Notes: generated by a model from the sequence alone, not told the origin. A DNA stretch of 64,000 nt from Candidatus Saccharibacteria bacterium CG2_30_41_52 (GCA_001873625.1 MNZN01000008.1:62001-126000), one strand, 5' to 3'; counted from the first letter of the stretch, positions 8,275 through 17,833 are shown. Made by a program: numbers and translations.

Positions 8275-10707
8275 TTGACTGATATACAATTAATCTTACG
8301 AAGAAGTGAAAAGTGGTGGTGCAGAAATAGAGGTTTAGTGCTGGTAAAATTTGGGAACATTTTGTCGACGGGCTTTAGGCGCTTATCGCTTCACTTCATA
8401 TCTTTAGTTATATTGTTCGGTAGTGTTAGTTTTGTATCGCCATTATTTTTTAGTCAAATAGCTAGTGCTGTAGAAAACCCAGACTGTATTTCAGGTGAAC
8501 TTTATGGTGGTGGCATATTAAGCACGGTTCAAATTAAATTACTATGTACGGATATTGTAAAATTCGTGAGTTCTGATGGTGTGGTAGCCGATTCTCTTGA
8601 TAATACAAAAATTAAACTTCAACCTGGTGATCATGCACATAATCCAATCGAATTTGCGATGATTAGTGGTGATCAATTGTTGCTGAATTTCCAAGCTAGT
8701 GATGGAACGCGTGACCGAGATATTAATATTGATGCCGGAACTTTTGTGAATAGTTTAGGCGTGCCAAATGCTGCGATATCTCTTGCGACAGTAGACATCA
8801 TTGATTACGCGATACCGAATACTGTAGATGATTATTATTCTATTTCTGATTCAGAACTAGGCGTCTTGTTGTCTGATGGTGTGCTTGCCAATGATTCAGA
8901 TGCTGAGAGCTCAGTCCACGATGCGATTGTAATGACCGATCCAACGTATGGCGATTTGATATTAAACGCTGACGGATCTTTTGAATATAGTCCGTATCAA
9001 GATTATTATGGTCCTGATTCATTTACTTATTCAGCTGTGGATGATGCGGGGAATAGCAATACTGCGACTGTGTACATATCTGACGGGCAAGCTGAATTTA
9101 GTAATGTATCGTTTTATAGCGACGGATTAAACGGTGGATATGCAAAAGTTGGAGATACAGTTCAGGTCGATTTCGAGACTAGCGAACCCGTGACAGTGGA
9201 TAGTGTAATAATTGCTGGTAACGATGTTGCGGCTCAGGTGATAGACGAAACACATTTTAGTGCTAATTATGTCATGCAAGAAAGTGATATCGAGGGTTCG
9301 ATTATATATTCAATTAACGTTCATGATTTTGCAGGTCAAATATCTCCTTACTCTAATAGTGATACTGGAATAGATATTATTTTTGACAAAACGGCGCCGG
9401 TTATTGATCTGGGCGGTGAAGATTATATAGAGGTAAACATCCCAGGAGAAGTGTATGAAGAGACTGTGTTTGCTACGGATGATTCATATGGATTAGTCGA
9501 TGTTATCATTGTTGGTTCGGTTAATGCTGATGCAGCGGGAACGTATGAAATTGTTTATAGTGCTATTGATGCGGCTGGAAACCAAGCCGAAACCGCTACT
9601 CGTACGGTCAAAGTTATCGATTCTATAGCGTTGGCATTTGATGAAATATCGAATAACTTAGCGGCAATTGGTATAGCGAATAATCTAAATGAAGTGACGA
9701 CCATAAATATCACGAACTTTATGGGATTGTATTTCGAAAAATCGATTGATGGTGTGAAAATGGGCAGGATTACATTTACTGGTCCATTGGATTTGTCTGA
9801 TGTTAGCACGATAGCATTTTTGCAGGCTATAGGTTTGCGAATGGAAGCGAATTTACCTGGAACAATCGGTCTAAACTTGATGGGTATATCAGGATCAGAA
9901 GTCTTTCAGGGGATGGCGGCAACGATTAAATTTTACGGATTAGATAAACTTGGGTTTGATAAAGATTCTACGTCAGCCGATGTATTCGCAAGGTTGCTAG
10001 CGGCCGATGATGATGGCAATGCGATAAATATTTTAGATTTAACATCAACGCCTGGCGTGTATGTCGGATGTAGCAATTCACAGATTGAATGTTATACATT
10101 TACCGTAGGTGTTGGCCATTTCACTAAATATAATATCGATAATGTAGCACCAATAGTAACGATTAATGAACCGACGAGTGTTATGAAAGGTAATGATGTT
10201 ACTTTCACTGGTGTGGTCAATGATTTAGATAGCGAATTAGTGTTAAAAGTCGGCAATAAAACTTATACAATCCTTGATGCTGATATTACAGGATCGAATT
10301 GGTCATATAAAATTAGTACTAATGATTTTGAAGCTAGAGTGTATCAGGTAGAAATATCTGCAACTGACCCGGTAGGCAATATTGGTGTTGATACGACTAG
10401 ACTGAAAATTAAATCAACGGTTATTATTCTTCATGATGACAATACGGAAACGATGAACCCTGCATTAGTTGTTGATTTTAACCCAGGTTTTGTAATTAAT
10501 AATAGTTTTAGTCAAAGTGACAATGTTCAGCCGACACAGGGAACATTGGGCGCACAAACAACGAACAGGGATGGTAGCGAAGTAATAGCGCCATCTAGTT
10601 CAAACACTGCTGCCGTATTGGATGCATGGAGTTTGTTTGGGGTTGCTTGGTATTGGTGGCTATTGATGTTATTTGTAATTTTATTAACCTGGTTGGTATT
10701 AGGTTAG
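8275..10707 (+). CDS. Large cell-surface protein with cadherin/Ig-like domains
   Basis: An 810-aa predicted surface protein. A positive N-terminus is followed by a hydrophobic segment (about residues 42-65) ending in a plausible signal-peptidase site, ASA|VEN. A cadherin-like or VCBS-type domain is at about 185-270 (LANDSDAES, NADGSFEYSPYQDYYGPDSF), a DUF5011/HYR-type Ig domain at about 374-450 (GTYEIVYSAIDAAGNQ), an unassigned middle part to 620, and another Ig-like domain at about 624-705. A C-terminal helix rich in W and L (WYWWLLMLFVILLTWLVLG) would anchor it in the membrane; there is no LPXTG. Likely adhesin or host-contact protein by inference. The TTG start is uncertain; GTG at 8338 is an alternative. 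Confidence 0.75.
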   Translation: MTDIQLILRRSEKWWCRNRGLVLVKFGNILSTGFRRLSLHFISLVILFGSVSFVSPLFFSQIASAVENPDCISGELYGGGILSTVQIKLLCTDIVKFVSSDGVVADSLDNTKIKLQPGDHAHNPIEFAMISGDQLLLNFQASDGTRDRDINIDAGTFVNSLGVPNAAISLATVDIIDYAIPNTVDDYYSISDSELGVLLSDGVLANDSDAESSVHDAIVMTDPTYGDLILNADGSFEYSPYQDYYGPDSFTYSAVDDAGNSNTATVYISDGQAEFSNVSFYSDGLNGGYAKVGDTVQVDFETSEPVTVDSVIIAGNDVAAQVIDETHFSANYVMQESDIEGSIIYSINVHDFAGQISPYSNSDTGIDIIFDKTAPVIDLGGEDYIEVNIPGEVYEETVFATDDSYGLVDVIIVGSVNADAAGTYEIVYSAIDAAGNQAETATRTVKVIDSIALAFDEISNNLAAIGIANNLNEVTTINITNFMGLYFEKSIDGVKMGRITFTGPLDLSDVSTIAFLQAIGLRMEANLPGTIGLNLMGISGSEVFQGMAATIKFYGLDKLGFDKDSTSADVFARLLAADDDGNAINILDLTSTPGVYVGCSNSQIECYTFTVGVGHFTKYNIDNVAPIVTINEPTSVMKGNDVTFTGVVNDLDSELVLKVGNKTYTILDADITGSNWSYKISTNDFEARVYQVEISATDPVGNIGVDTTRLKIKSTVIILHDDNTETMNPALVVDFNPGFVINNSFSQSDNVQPTQGTLGAQTTNRDGSEVIAPSSSNTAAVLDAWSLFGVAWYWWLLMLFVILLTWLVLG

Positions 10708-10718
10708 ACCGGCGAACC

Positions 10719-10737
10719 AGCGACAGGCTCGCTTTTT
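10719..10737 (+). terminator. Short hairpin and T-run after the surface-protein gene
   Basis: AGCGA-CAGGC-TCGCT followed by TTTT lies just behind the stop of the surface-protein gene. The stem is only 5 bp, so it is a modest intrinsic terminator candidate. Confidence 0.5.
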
Positions 10738-10814
10738 ATGCGTAAGTGTTTTATATTAGTACTATTGTGAAAACGAAAACAAAAATAACCAAAAAAATCG
10801 TAAAGTCTAATATT

Positions 10815-11672
10815 ATGGGGCGAGTGAAACATAGTCTAAAAATGGCTATTGTGCCGCACAAGAAAAATGGCTATCGTCCACATCTCGTCAGGGGGTATGG
10901 TCTAGTTGCGATTGCTTTTATTGTTATAGGTTTACAATTAGGCTATAACGGCGCGAAAACCGGAAATGTTTTGGGCCGTGAGTCGAATATAACCGTTGAG
11001 TCGTTACTAGCTAATACTAATCAAGAACGTGTCAAAGCTGGTGAGCCACAACTTAATTTAGACAATAAACTTGTTAAAGCCGCATATTTGAAAGCACAGG
11101 ATATGTTCGATAGGCAATATTGGGCACATAATGCGCCTGATGGCACTGAACCATGGAAATGGTTTGGAGATGTTGGTTATAACTATGATATGGCCGGTGA
11201 GAATTTGGCTAAGAATTTTACATCGACCAGCAGTGTCATGACAGCATGGATGAATTCGCCTGAACATAAGTCGAATGTTCTGAAAGGTGATTACCAAGAC
11301 GTTGGTTTTGCGATTGTCAGCGGAGATATGGATGGACAGCCGACGTCGATAGTTGTGGCGATGTATGGATTATCAGCTCAAAGTGCTACGGCAAACATTC
11401 AAAAAGCAGTTGCCAGTGCTGTTACGACTGAACGGGCTAATATTTTAACTCAATTTGCTATATCGATCCAATCGGCCACGCCGGCTGTGATGGGCGGATT
11501 GGCATTATTAATGTTAGGTATGTTTGTATCTATACTCGCGCATGCTCATCGCAATAAATTGCCAAAAATATTGCGTCAATCATGGTATCGTCACCATGGA
11601 CTATACAAGGCTGTCGGTTTGATGTCGTTTAGTTTAGTAATTATATTTTTGTACGGTGGTGGGCAAATATAG
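10815..11672 (+). CDS. Membrane-anchored CAP-domain (SCP/PR1) protein
   Basis: About 285 aa. A cytoplasmic basic N-terminus, one transmembrane helix (LVAIAFIVIGLQLGYNG), then an extracytoplasmic CAP domain with the hallmark segments LLANTNQERVKAG, YWAHNAPDGTEP (H of the CAP cavity), AGENLAKNFTS and WMNSPEHKSNVL. Two more hydrophobic helices follow at the C-terminus. CAP proteins in bacteria are extracellular and of mostly unknown activity, often cell-wall or host associated. The ATG at 10815 is chosen because the residues before it (track start GTG 10746) are a low-complexity K/T stretch; no clear ribosome site supports either. Confidence 0.85.
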   Translation: MGRVKHSLKMAIVPHKKNGYRPHLVRGYGLVAIAFIVIGLQLGYNGAKTGNVLGRESNITVESLLANTNQERVKAGEPQLNLDNKLVKAAYLKAQDMFDRQYWAHNAPDGTEPWKWFGDVGYNYDMAGENLAKNFTSTSSVMTAWMNSPEHKSNVLKGDYQDVGFAIVSGDMDGQPTSIVVAMYGLSAQSATANIQKAVASAVTTERANILTQFAISIQSATPAVMGGLALLMLGMFVSILAHAHRNKLPKILRQSWYRHHGLYKAVGLMSFSLVIIFLYGGGQI

Positions 11673-11695
11673 TAGGCGGTAGGCAGTAGATGGTA
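11671..11695 (+). repeat. GTAGG-type short repeat, intergenic copy
   Basis: TAGTAGGCGGTAGGCAGTAG lies directly at the stop of the CAP gene. It is built of the same GTAGGYRGTAGG words as two copies found inside the prmC and TRM11-like genes, in the same orientation on the + strand. Confidence 0.55.
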
Positions 11696-11762
11696 TTGCT
11701 TCAGCAGACCATATCTGTTATAGTGGACAACTGATTAGTAAAAAGTAATAAGGAATTATTAA

Positions 11763-12071
11763 ATGTTAAAAGCAGTCGTTAAGATCGGTGGCAAACAATT
11801 TATTGTCGCCGAAAAAGAGACCCTACTGGTGGACCTCCTCCAGGAAGGCACAAAAGAGCTCACGCTTGATGCACTGTTGGTTATCGATGGCGAAAAAACG
11901 CAAGTCGGCAAACCAACCGTTAAGGGTGTTACAGTAACCGCTAAGGTTGTTGAAGACCTTGTTAAGGGTGACAAAGTCCGCGTTATTCGCTACAAAGCTA
12001 AAAAACGTGTTCACAAAGAAAATGGTCACCGCCAAAAATACAGCAAGATTGAAATTACTTCAATCAAATAG
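11763..12071 (+). CDS. rplU: 50S ribosomal protein L21
   Basis: Binds 23S rRNA in the large subunit. At 102 aa it matches L21 over the full length: MLKAVVKIGGKQFIVAEKE at the start and the basic KAKKRVHKENGHRQKYSKIEI tail region. A TATAGT -10-like box lies about 40 nt upstream and an AAGGAATT ribosome site precedes the ATG. Unusually it is not followed by rpmA, which is found alone 32 kb downstream on the other strand. A strong terminator follows directly, making this a single-gene unit. Confidence 0.97.
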   Translation: MLKAVVKIGGKQFIVAEKETLLVDLLQEGTKELTLDALLVIDGEKTQVGKPTVKGVTVTAKVVEDLVKGDKVRVIRYKAKKRVHKENGHRQKYSKIEITSIK

Positions 12072-12079
12072 TTAAACAA

Positions 12080-12106
12080 AATCCCCGGTAAAACGGGGAT
12101 TTTTTT
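12080..12106 (+). terminator. Intrinsic terminator of rplU
   Basis: A perfect 8-bp stem AATCCCCG / CGGGGATT with a GTAAAA loop runs straight into TTTTTT. Textbook Rho-independent terminator. Confidence 0.95.
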
Positions 12107-12156
12107 ATTATATGCTCATGCTATAATACATATAAGATAAGAGGGAATATAAACAC

Positions 12157-12924
12157 GTGGCAACTGTAATTTCGGTGACCAATCAAAAAGGTGGAGTAGG
12201 AAAAACGACAACCGCCGTTAACCTAGCTTATTACCTAGCTAAGTCTGGCAAGAAGACATTATTAATTGATTTCGATCCGCAAGGTAATGCTACAAGTGGA
12301 CTTGGCGTTAATAAACAAGATTTGCAATTGACTATGGCTGATGTTGCTATGGAATCGGCGACTTTGGATCGGATTGTAATTCCTACAAAATATAATAATT
12401 TTTTTATTGCACCAACAATGCCAGTTTTGGCCAATACCGAAGTTCAATTAGCTCAGGCTGAAAGGCGTTTTTCTCGCCTAAAGAATGCTATCGACGCCAG
12501 TACTGCTGGCTATGATGTTATTATCGTTGATTGTCCGCCTAGCCTTAGCCTATTGACTGTTAATGGGCTAGTGGCAGCGAAATATGTCTTGTTGCCAGTA
12601 CAGGCTGAGTTCTATGCTCTAGAAGGTCTAGGGCAATTGCTAGAGACTATGAAGCTAGTTCGCAAGGGGATGAATCCAGTTTTGGAATTATTAGGTGTTT
12701 TGCCTACTATGATGGATACGCGAACTACTTTGTGTAGTCAAGTTCACGAAGAGATTAAAAAGCATTTTCCAGGTAAGGTATTCAGTAATGTTATTCCGCG
12801 CAATATTCGTCTAGCCGAAGCGCCAAGTCATGGTTTGCCAATTGGCGCTTATGACAGGTTTTCGAAAGGCGCACGTGCCTATAAAGCGTTCACAAAGGAG
12901 GTTATTAGTCGTGCCAGCATCTAA
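12157..12924 (+). CDS. parA: Chromosome partitioning ATPase ParA (Soj)
   Basis: Walker-type ATPase that works with ParB in chromosome segregation. It is 255 aa with the deviant Walker A KGGVGKTT (residues 11-18), the switch/Walker A' region LIDFDPQGNATSGLG and Walker B DVIIVDCPPSLSLLTVN. The GTG start is supported by an AGAGGGA ribosome site 13 nt upstream and a TATAAT promoter box about 35 nt upstream. parB overlaps its 3' end by 14 nt. No parS site (TGTTTCACGTGAAACA or close) was seen in the window. Confidence 0.97.
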   Translation: MATVISVTNQKGGVGKTTTAVNLAYYLAKSGKKTLLIDFDPQGNATSGLGVNKQDLQLTMADVAMESATLDRIVIPTKYNNFFIAPTMPVLANTEVQLAQAERRFSRLKNAIDASTAGYDVIIVDCPPSLSLLTVNGLVAAKYVLLPVQAEFYALEGLGQLLETMKLVRKGMNPVLELLGVLPTMMDTRTTLCSQVHEEIKKHFPGKVFSNVIPRNIRLAEAPSHGLPIGAYDRFSKGARAYKAFTKEVISRASI

Positions 12925-13810
12925 TAAAAATTTAAAAAGAGGATTAGGTAGAGGTTTTGAATCACTAATCCCGACTGATTTATTGGATGAATCATTTGAT
13001 CCGACCGCATCCCAAGACCAACAAGTCAGTGAACTGCGCCAAATAAAATTAGATCAAATTGTAGCCGATCCTGACCAGCCACGTAGCCAATTTGATCAAG
13101 AAAGTTTGGAAGAATTAGCAACATCAATCATTGAACACGGTGTTATTCAGCCGATTATTGTTACGCCACATAAAGGCGGATATCAAATCGTTGCTGGTGA
13201 GCGTCGATTTCGCGCATCACAGATAGCCGGAATGGATAAAATACCAGCTTTGGTCCGTACTCTTACGGGTCAACATAAACTAGAAATTTCATTGATTGAA
13301 AACTTGCAACGTAAAGATTTGAACGTTATGGAAACCGCCACGGCGTATCTTAAATTACGCGATCAATTTAATATGTCATTGGAACAGATTGGTAAACGAG
13401 TAGGTAATCGATCGATTAGCGCGGTTAGTAATAAACTTCGATTATTAAAATTACCAAATTTTGTTCGTGAAGCTTTGGTTGACGGCAGAATGAGCGAGGG
13501 TCAGGCTAGGCCAATAATTGGGCTAGATAACGAAACTATTCGAAAAATAATGCCTCGTATTATCAAAGAAGAGTGGACTTCGCGCAAGGTTGAACAATTT
13601 GTAGTTGATTTGAAAAAGAATTGCACCGATACTAAGATGTCGGAGCGTGAAAAAATCACTGAAAAACCATACAGCGCACAATTGAAACGAATTCAAGAAC
13701 GCTTAAATATGGTTGTAGTTATTCGCACCAATTCAAAAGGCGCAGGACAGATTACAATTAAGTTCAAAGATGAAAAGGATTTTCAGCGGCTACAAGATTT
13801 AATCGGTTAG
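12911..13810 (+). CDS. parB: Chromosome partitioning protein ParB (Spo0J)
   Basis: CTPase and parS-binding partner of ParA. About 299 aa. The GTG start at 12911 is chosen because AAAGGAGG ends 8 nt before it and because the protein then begins with the family opening KRGLGRGFESLIP; the track start would add about 27 foreign residues from the parA frame. The N-terminal CTP-binding domain shows GERRFRASQIAGM and ENLQRKDLN; the helix-turn-helix segment (SLEQIGKRVGNRSISAVSN) and a C-terminal dimerisation part follow. It ends 4 nt inside the convergent lepB gene. Confidence 0.96.
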   Translation: MPASNKNLKRGLGRGFESLIPTDLLDESFDPTASQDQQVSELRQIKLDQIVADPDQPRSQFDQESLEELATSIIEHGVIQPIIVTPHKGGYQIVAGERRFRASQIAGMDKIPALVRTLTGQHKLEISLIENLQRKDLNVMETATAYLKLRDQFNMSLEQIGKRVGNRSISAVSNKLRLLKLPNFVREALVDGRMSEGQARPIIGLDNETIRKIMPRIIKEEWTSRKVEQFVVDLKKNCTDTKMSEREKITEKPYSAQLKRIQERLNMVVVIRTNSKGAGQITIKFKDEKDFQRLQDLIG

Positions 13811-14418
13811 AAGGATCTAATCTTATCGAATGGGAACACCCGAATTGCTACGGGTCCGATTATGTCATAAAGTGGTATCGTGCCTAGTCCGTTGCGTGAG
13901 TCATATGAATATGAAGCTTGGCGATGGTCGCCTGATACAAATAATTCTCCACTTGGAACGATAGTATCAACGGTGCCACTAGTTGGTGAGCCTGGTTCTC
14001 CGTTGTTGTCATCGTCTGGGTTAAACCCGTCTGGATGCGCGCCGTTATAAACTGTATATTTACTGTCTTTTAGGACAACTCGTTCACCGGAAAACGCAAT
14101 AACTCGTTTTACGATAAATTCGTCACCAAGGCCGGTAGTGAATTGAGGGTTTTTAAAAACAATAATTTGTCCGCGATCAGGAACGTAGCTCTTATTTTGT
14201 ATTTGAGACCAGGTAACAGGCAGGCGATTAACGATTAGTCGGTCGCCAGTATACAAAGTTTTTTCCATGCTAGGTCCAACGACGCTAAAGCTGCGGAAAA
14301 CAAAGGTATTAATGAGTAATGTGCCAATTAAAACGCAGGCAATAAAAATTGTGATGCTAAAAGCATCTTTGATCATCGGGTGGCGTTTTAGAAAGGCGGT
14401 TTCCATCTGTACATCCAC
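13807..14418 (-). CDS. lepB: Signal peptidase I
   Basis: Cleaves signal peptides of exported proteins on the outer face of the membrane. It is 203 aa with one N-terminal transmembrane helix (about 18-40). The catalytic serine is in VVGPSMEKTL (about S50), the general-base lysine in FIVKRVIAF (about K104), and the terminal box SGDHR...DSRNGLG replaces SGDNR...DSR with a conservative change. Convergent with parB, overlapping 4 nt. Likely substrates nearby are the CAP, Ig-domain and CHAP proteins. Confidence 0.95.
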   Translation of the reverse strand: MDVQMETAFLKRHPMIKDAFSITIFIACVLIGTLLINTFVFRSFSVVGPSMEKTLYTGDRLIVNRLPVTWSQIQNKSYVPDRGQIIVFKNPQFTTGLGDEFIVKRVIAFSGERVVLKDSKYTVYNGAHPDGFNPDDDNNGEPGSPTSGTVDTIVPSGELFVSGDHRQASYSYDSRNGLGTIPLYDIIGPVAIRVFPFDKIRSF

Positions 14419-14512
14419 TATACACTGTTTATTTAGCTAAGGATAGGAATACAACTTATGGTTTGTCGGGTTTTAATATGACGCTAAGTTAGGTATAGTA
14501 GTATGAGTATTT

Positions 14513-16162
14513 ATGAAGAATCGACATTCTATTGATGGGTTTATTCCCAGACAGCCCGGCGATCAGCTGGGTGGTTTGCAGAACGCTGAAACGCGTACTG
14601 TCTTAAAAGACATGCCTGAAAATAAAGTGCTGCATAACGATGGAGGTGAGACGGTTCGTATGTTGGGCGAAGAGCAATCTGGTCGCGGATTAGGACGTTC
14701 TGACATCGACGAATCTTTGCGTGATATCGATGAAAATGCACAGCCAGCAAAAAAACTCAGTCGCAAACAACGACGACAGATGGCTAATCAGCTTAAAAGG
14801 CCACGATCACTCACTAATAGAATTATCAGATGGTCTATATCAATATTATTGATTATTATTTTGGCTGCTGGTGGATATTCGGCATATAGATTTATTGTTG
14901 TAGGTAATAATATTTTCCAAGGTAATATATTTGATGTATTCAGTAGTGAACCATTAAAACAAGATAGTAATGGGCGAAGTAATTTCTTGATTTTGGGCAC
15001 ATCCGAGGACGATCCGGGGCATCAAGGGGCGGACCTGACCGATTCTATATTAGTTCTAAGTGTTGATCAGAAAAATAAAAATTCTTATATGTTTAGCGTA
15101 CCGCGCGATATGGAAGTTAAATACGATAGGCCATGCGTTCCTGGATATTCTGGCAAAATTAACGCATTTTTTAGTTGTGTAAATATCGAAGAAACCAAAG
15201 AGGCCGAACAAGATCGACTGGCGAAAACACAAAAATTAATTGGCGATATTTTTGGAATTGATATTCAATACGGTATTCATGTCAATTACACTGTTATGCG
15301 TGACGTTGTAAACGCTATTGGTGGTAATATTACGGTTACAATCGAAAGCCGAGATCCAAATGGTCAGATGGATAGTAACTTCGATTGGAAATGTGGCGGA
15401 AATTATTATGAGCGTTTTAAAAATTGTCCTCCTAACGGTCATTTTATTGATTATCCAAATGGGCTAATTACGTTGGACGCCGAACACGCGCTATACCTAG
15501 CGCAAGCGCGCGGTGATATATCGCCAACTTATGGATTTGAAAAATCAAATTTTGATCGAGAGAAAAATCAACAGAAAATTTTGGTTGCAATCCGTGACAA
15601 AGCAATGAGTTCGGGTACATTAACGAACCTCGGTGCTATATCTCGATTAATTGATGCGCTGGGTGATAATTTGCGAACTAATATCAAGACAAACGAGATC
15701 CGTACTCTTATACAAGTTGCAGGCGAAATAAAATCAGATGATATACACGACATAAGTTTGATTGATGGCGACAATCCAGTCATGAACGGAACAGGTAATC
15801 CATCGGCTGGTAAATATGAATATGATGACATTCGAGCATTAATAAAAAAGAATCTTTCTAGTAATCCGATAATAAGCGAAGCCGCACCAGTTGTAGTATT
15901 GAATGGTTCAGGTCAATCTGGGTTTGGTCAGACAAAGGCTGATGAATTAGCAGGATTGGGATATAACGTTGTGCTGGTAAGTAATGCGCCAGATGGCAAT
16001 TATGGCAAGGTTGAAATCTATCAAATTGGTGGTGGTAACACAGGAACAGCTGATAAATTATCTGCCATGTATGGTGGTGTGGTTATCAAGAAATCTACTC
16101 CACCGACTACTGTAAATGGCGATGTACGATTTGTTATTATATTTGGAGTTGTCACTGAATAG
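14513..16162 (+). CDS. LytR-CpsA-Psr (LCP) family cell-wall ligase
   Basis: LCP proteins transfer glycopolymers from a lipid carrier to peptidoglycan. It is 549 aa: a long charged cytoplasmic N-terminus, a transmembrane helix at about 105-130, the LCP catalytic domain (FLILGTSEDD, ADLTDSILVLSV, SVPRDMEV, INAFFS, YTVMRDVVNAIGG, ALYLAQAR) with the conserved D and R residues, and a LytR_C domain near the end (VVVLNGSGQSGFGQTKADEL). A TATAGT box ends 13 nt before the ATG. Divergent from lepB. Which glycopolymer it attaches in this organism is unknown. Confidence 0.93.
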   Translation: MKNRHSIDGFIPRQPGDQLGGLQNAETRTVLKDMPENKVLHNDGGETVRMLGEEQSGRGLGRSDIDESLRDIDENAQPAKKLSRKQRRQMANQLKRPRSLTNRIIRWSISILLIIILAAGGYSAYRFIVVGNNIFQGNIFDVFSSEPLKQDSNGRSNFLILGTSEDDPGHQGADLTDSILVLSVDQKNKNSYMFSVPRDMEVKYDRPCVPGYSGKINAFFSCVNIEETKEAEQDRLAKTQKLIGDIFGIDIQYGIHVNYTVMRDVVNAIGGNITVTIESRDPNGQMDSNFDWKCGGNYYERFKNCPPNGHFIDYPNGLITLDAEHALYLAQARGDISPTYGFEKSNFDREKNQQKILVAIRDKAMSSGTLTNLGAISRLIDALGDNLRTNIKTNEIRTLIQVAGEIKSDDIHDISLIDGDNPVMNGTGNPSAGKYEYDDIRALIKKNLSSNPIISEAAPVVVLNGSGQSGFGQTKADELAGLGYNVVLVSNAPDGNYGKVEIYQIGGGNTGTADKLSAMYGGVVIKKSTPPTTVNGDVRFVIIFGVVTE

Positions 16163-16180
16163 GTGACAAGCCACACGTGG

Positions 16181-16186
16181 TATAAT
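16181..16186 (+). promoter_or_regulatory. -10 hexamer of a probable leaderless promoter
   Basis: TATAAT ends 11 nt before the ATG at 16198 and there is no ribosome site in between. No convincing -35 was seen. Confidence 0.6.
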
Positions 16187-16197
16187 ATCTAACAGAT

Positions 16198-16998
16198 ATG
16201 GATTTTCTAAAAATTGTTAAACGCCGCTCGTTTATGAATGAAGCTATTTATATTGCTTTGAACGTGGCGCTAGCAATTGCACTGATGTTTATAATTCGGG
16301 TGACCGGATCGTTACTGCCTGCTTTCGCATTGGTATTACTTAGCAAATGGCGAATTTTTGCTGTTCGTCTAAGGTTTTGGTTTGCTAATATACAAACCAA
16401 TTTAGTTAGCGTTATTATCGACGTTAGTTTTGTTATATTTTTGTACATTACGAACATAGCGAATGTTGGTGATTCGCAAATCTTTATTGTTCAATGTCTG
16501 CTGTCATTGCTTTATATCGGCTGGCTGCTGCTTTTGAAGCCAAAATCCAAGCGATCATATGTTGTAGCCCAGGCTGGATTAGCACTATTCGCTGGTATAA
16601 TTGCCGTTTACGCTATGTCGTACGGATGGGTTGCTTCACCCGTTATATTGATAACTTGGCTTATAGGTTATGCTTCGGCGCGACACGTTCTGGGAAGCTA
16701 TGACGAAGAAAGTCACGTACTGTTGCTAAGTTTGGCGTGGAGCTTGGTGATAACGGAAATTAGCTGGATAGCTTATCACTGGACAATTGCTTATCGTTTG
16801 CCGTTTATAACAAGCATATTATTACCACAGGTTTCAATTGTGATACTTTGTTTGGGTTTTTTATCGTACAAGGCGTACAATTCGTATTATCATCATCAAA
16901 AAATTAGAATTAATGACATCATATTGCCTTTGATATTTACGGTCAGCATTGTTGGCGTGCTTGTACTGGCATTTAACAGTGTTAGCACTGTGATCTAA
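16198..16998 (+). CDS. Polytopic membrane protein of unknown function
   Basis: 266 aa with about seven or eight hydrophobic helices spread over the whole length, short basic loops (KPKSKRSY, YHHQKIRIND) and no recognised motif. It lies between an LCP gene and the convergent prmC, overlapping the prmC 3' end by 17 nt. A role in envelope biology is only suggested by the neighbour. Confidence 0.65.
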   Translation: MDFLKIVKRRSFMNEAIYIALNVALAIALMFIIRVTGSLLPAFALVLLSKWRIFAVRLRFWFANIQTNLVSVIIDVSFVIFLYITNIANVGDSQIFIVQCLLSLLYIGWLLLLKPKSKRSYVVAQAGLALFAGIIAVYAMSYGWVASPVILITWLIGYASARHVLGSYDEESHVLLLSLAWSLVITEISWIAYHWTIAYRLPFITSILLPQVSIVILCLGFLSYKAYNSYYHHQKIRINDIILPLIFTVSIVGVLVLAFNSVSTVI

Positions 16999-17833
16999 GA
17001 ACGAATATATAATCTTGTTGTTTTATTAGGCTGAGGCCTTTTTTGTTTGCAAAATCAATTAAAGTTTTATGTTGAATTGGGTCTGATTCTAGGATGATAT
17101 AGCCGCCTGGAACTAATGTTTTCTCAGATTGAGCGATTAGTCTTTCGATAAGCGATAAACCATGGTTGTTTGCAAATAACGCCAAATCTGGTTCGTAATT
17201 AGTTTCGGTTGATCGTTCCCAAACTTTGTCTACATACGGTAGGTTGGCGATTATTATGTCGACTTGTTCGGAATAGTTTTCTAGCAAATCACTTTGCAAA
17301 ATTTTTACATCGACTGATAATTCGATGCTATTTTTAGCGGCAATTTTTAATGCGTCGCCACTGACGTCGGTTAGCGTCACGTCCAGATTAGGAAATTCTA
17401 ATTTAGCGGTTATACCTAGGTTGCCGCTACCTGTGCCGATGTCAATGAGTTTAGTAGGTGGTAGGTAGTAGGTAATAGGTAGCAGAATTTCTTTTAGCAA
17501 ATCTATAATTGTTTCAGATTCGGGGCGGGGGATTAGAACTGATGGAGTGGTTATAAATTGACGACCATAAAATTCTTTGTCGCCTATAATGTAAGCAATC
17601 GGAACGCGATTTAAGCGTTGCTCTAGCATTTCATTGGCTTTTTTAATCTGCACAGCATCAATTATTTGTTCTGGATGAGCGTGTAAATATGTGCGGTCTT
17701 TGGCTATTGCGTGCGCTAATATAATTTCGGCGTCCAAATTAGCGCTTGGAACCAAAACATTAGATAATCTAGCAGAAGCGTCTGCTAACCACTGATTAAA
17801 CGCTGGCGTTAGCGGCAGAGAGTTCGCGTTCAT
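16982..17833 (-). CDS. prmC: Release factor glutamine methyltransferase PrmC (HemK)
   Basis: Methylates the glutamine of the GGQ motif in RF1 and RF2, using SAM. It is 283 aa with an N-terminal helical domain, SAM motif [16 protein letters not shown] and the substrate-binding NLPY in place of the commoner NPPY. It overlaps the 3' end of prfA, its substrate gene, by 38 nt on the same strand, the classical prfA-prmC arrangement. The stretch [11 protein letters not shown] before motif I is encoded by a GTAGG-type repeat, and a similar insertion occurs in another methyltransferase in this window. Confidence 0.95.
   Translation of the reverse strand: MNANSLPLTPAFNQWLADASARLSNVLVPSANLDAEIILAHAIAKDRTYLHAHPEQIIDAVQIKKANEMLEQRLNRVPIAYIIGDKEFYGRQFITTPSVLIPRPESETIIDLLKEILLPITYYLPPTKLIDIGTGSGNLGITAKLEFPNLDVTLTDVSGDALKIAAKNSIELSVDVKILQSDLLENYSEQVDIIIANLPYVDKVWERSTETNYEPDLALFANNHGLSLIERLIAQSEKTLVPGGYIILESDPIQHKTLIDFANKKGLSLIKQQDYIFVLRSQC
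17453..17484 (+). repeat. GTAGG-type short repeat inside prmC
   Basis: GTAGGTGGTAGGTAGTAGGT and more of the same words occur within the prmC coding sequence, encoding [11 protein letters not shown] just before SAM motif I. The reading frame is kept. Confidence 0.7.

Noticed and set aside
12157-13810. parS centromere site near parAB
   Set aside because: No 16-mer close to TGTTTCACGTGAAACA was found by eye in the window.
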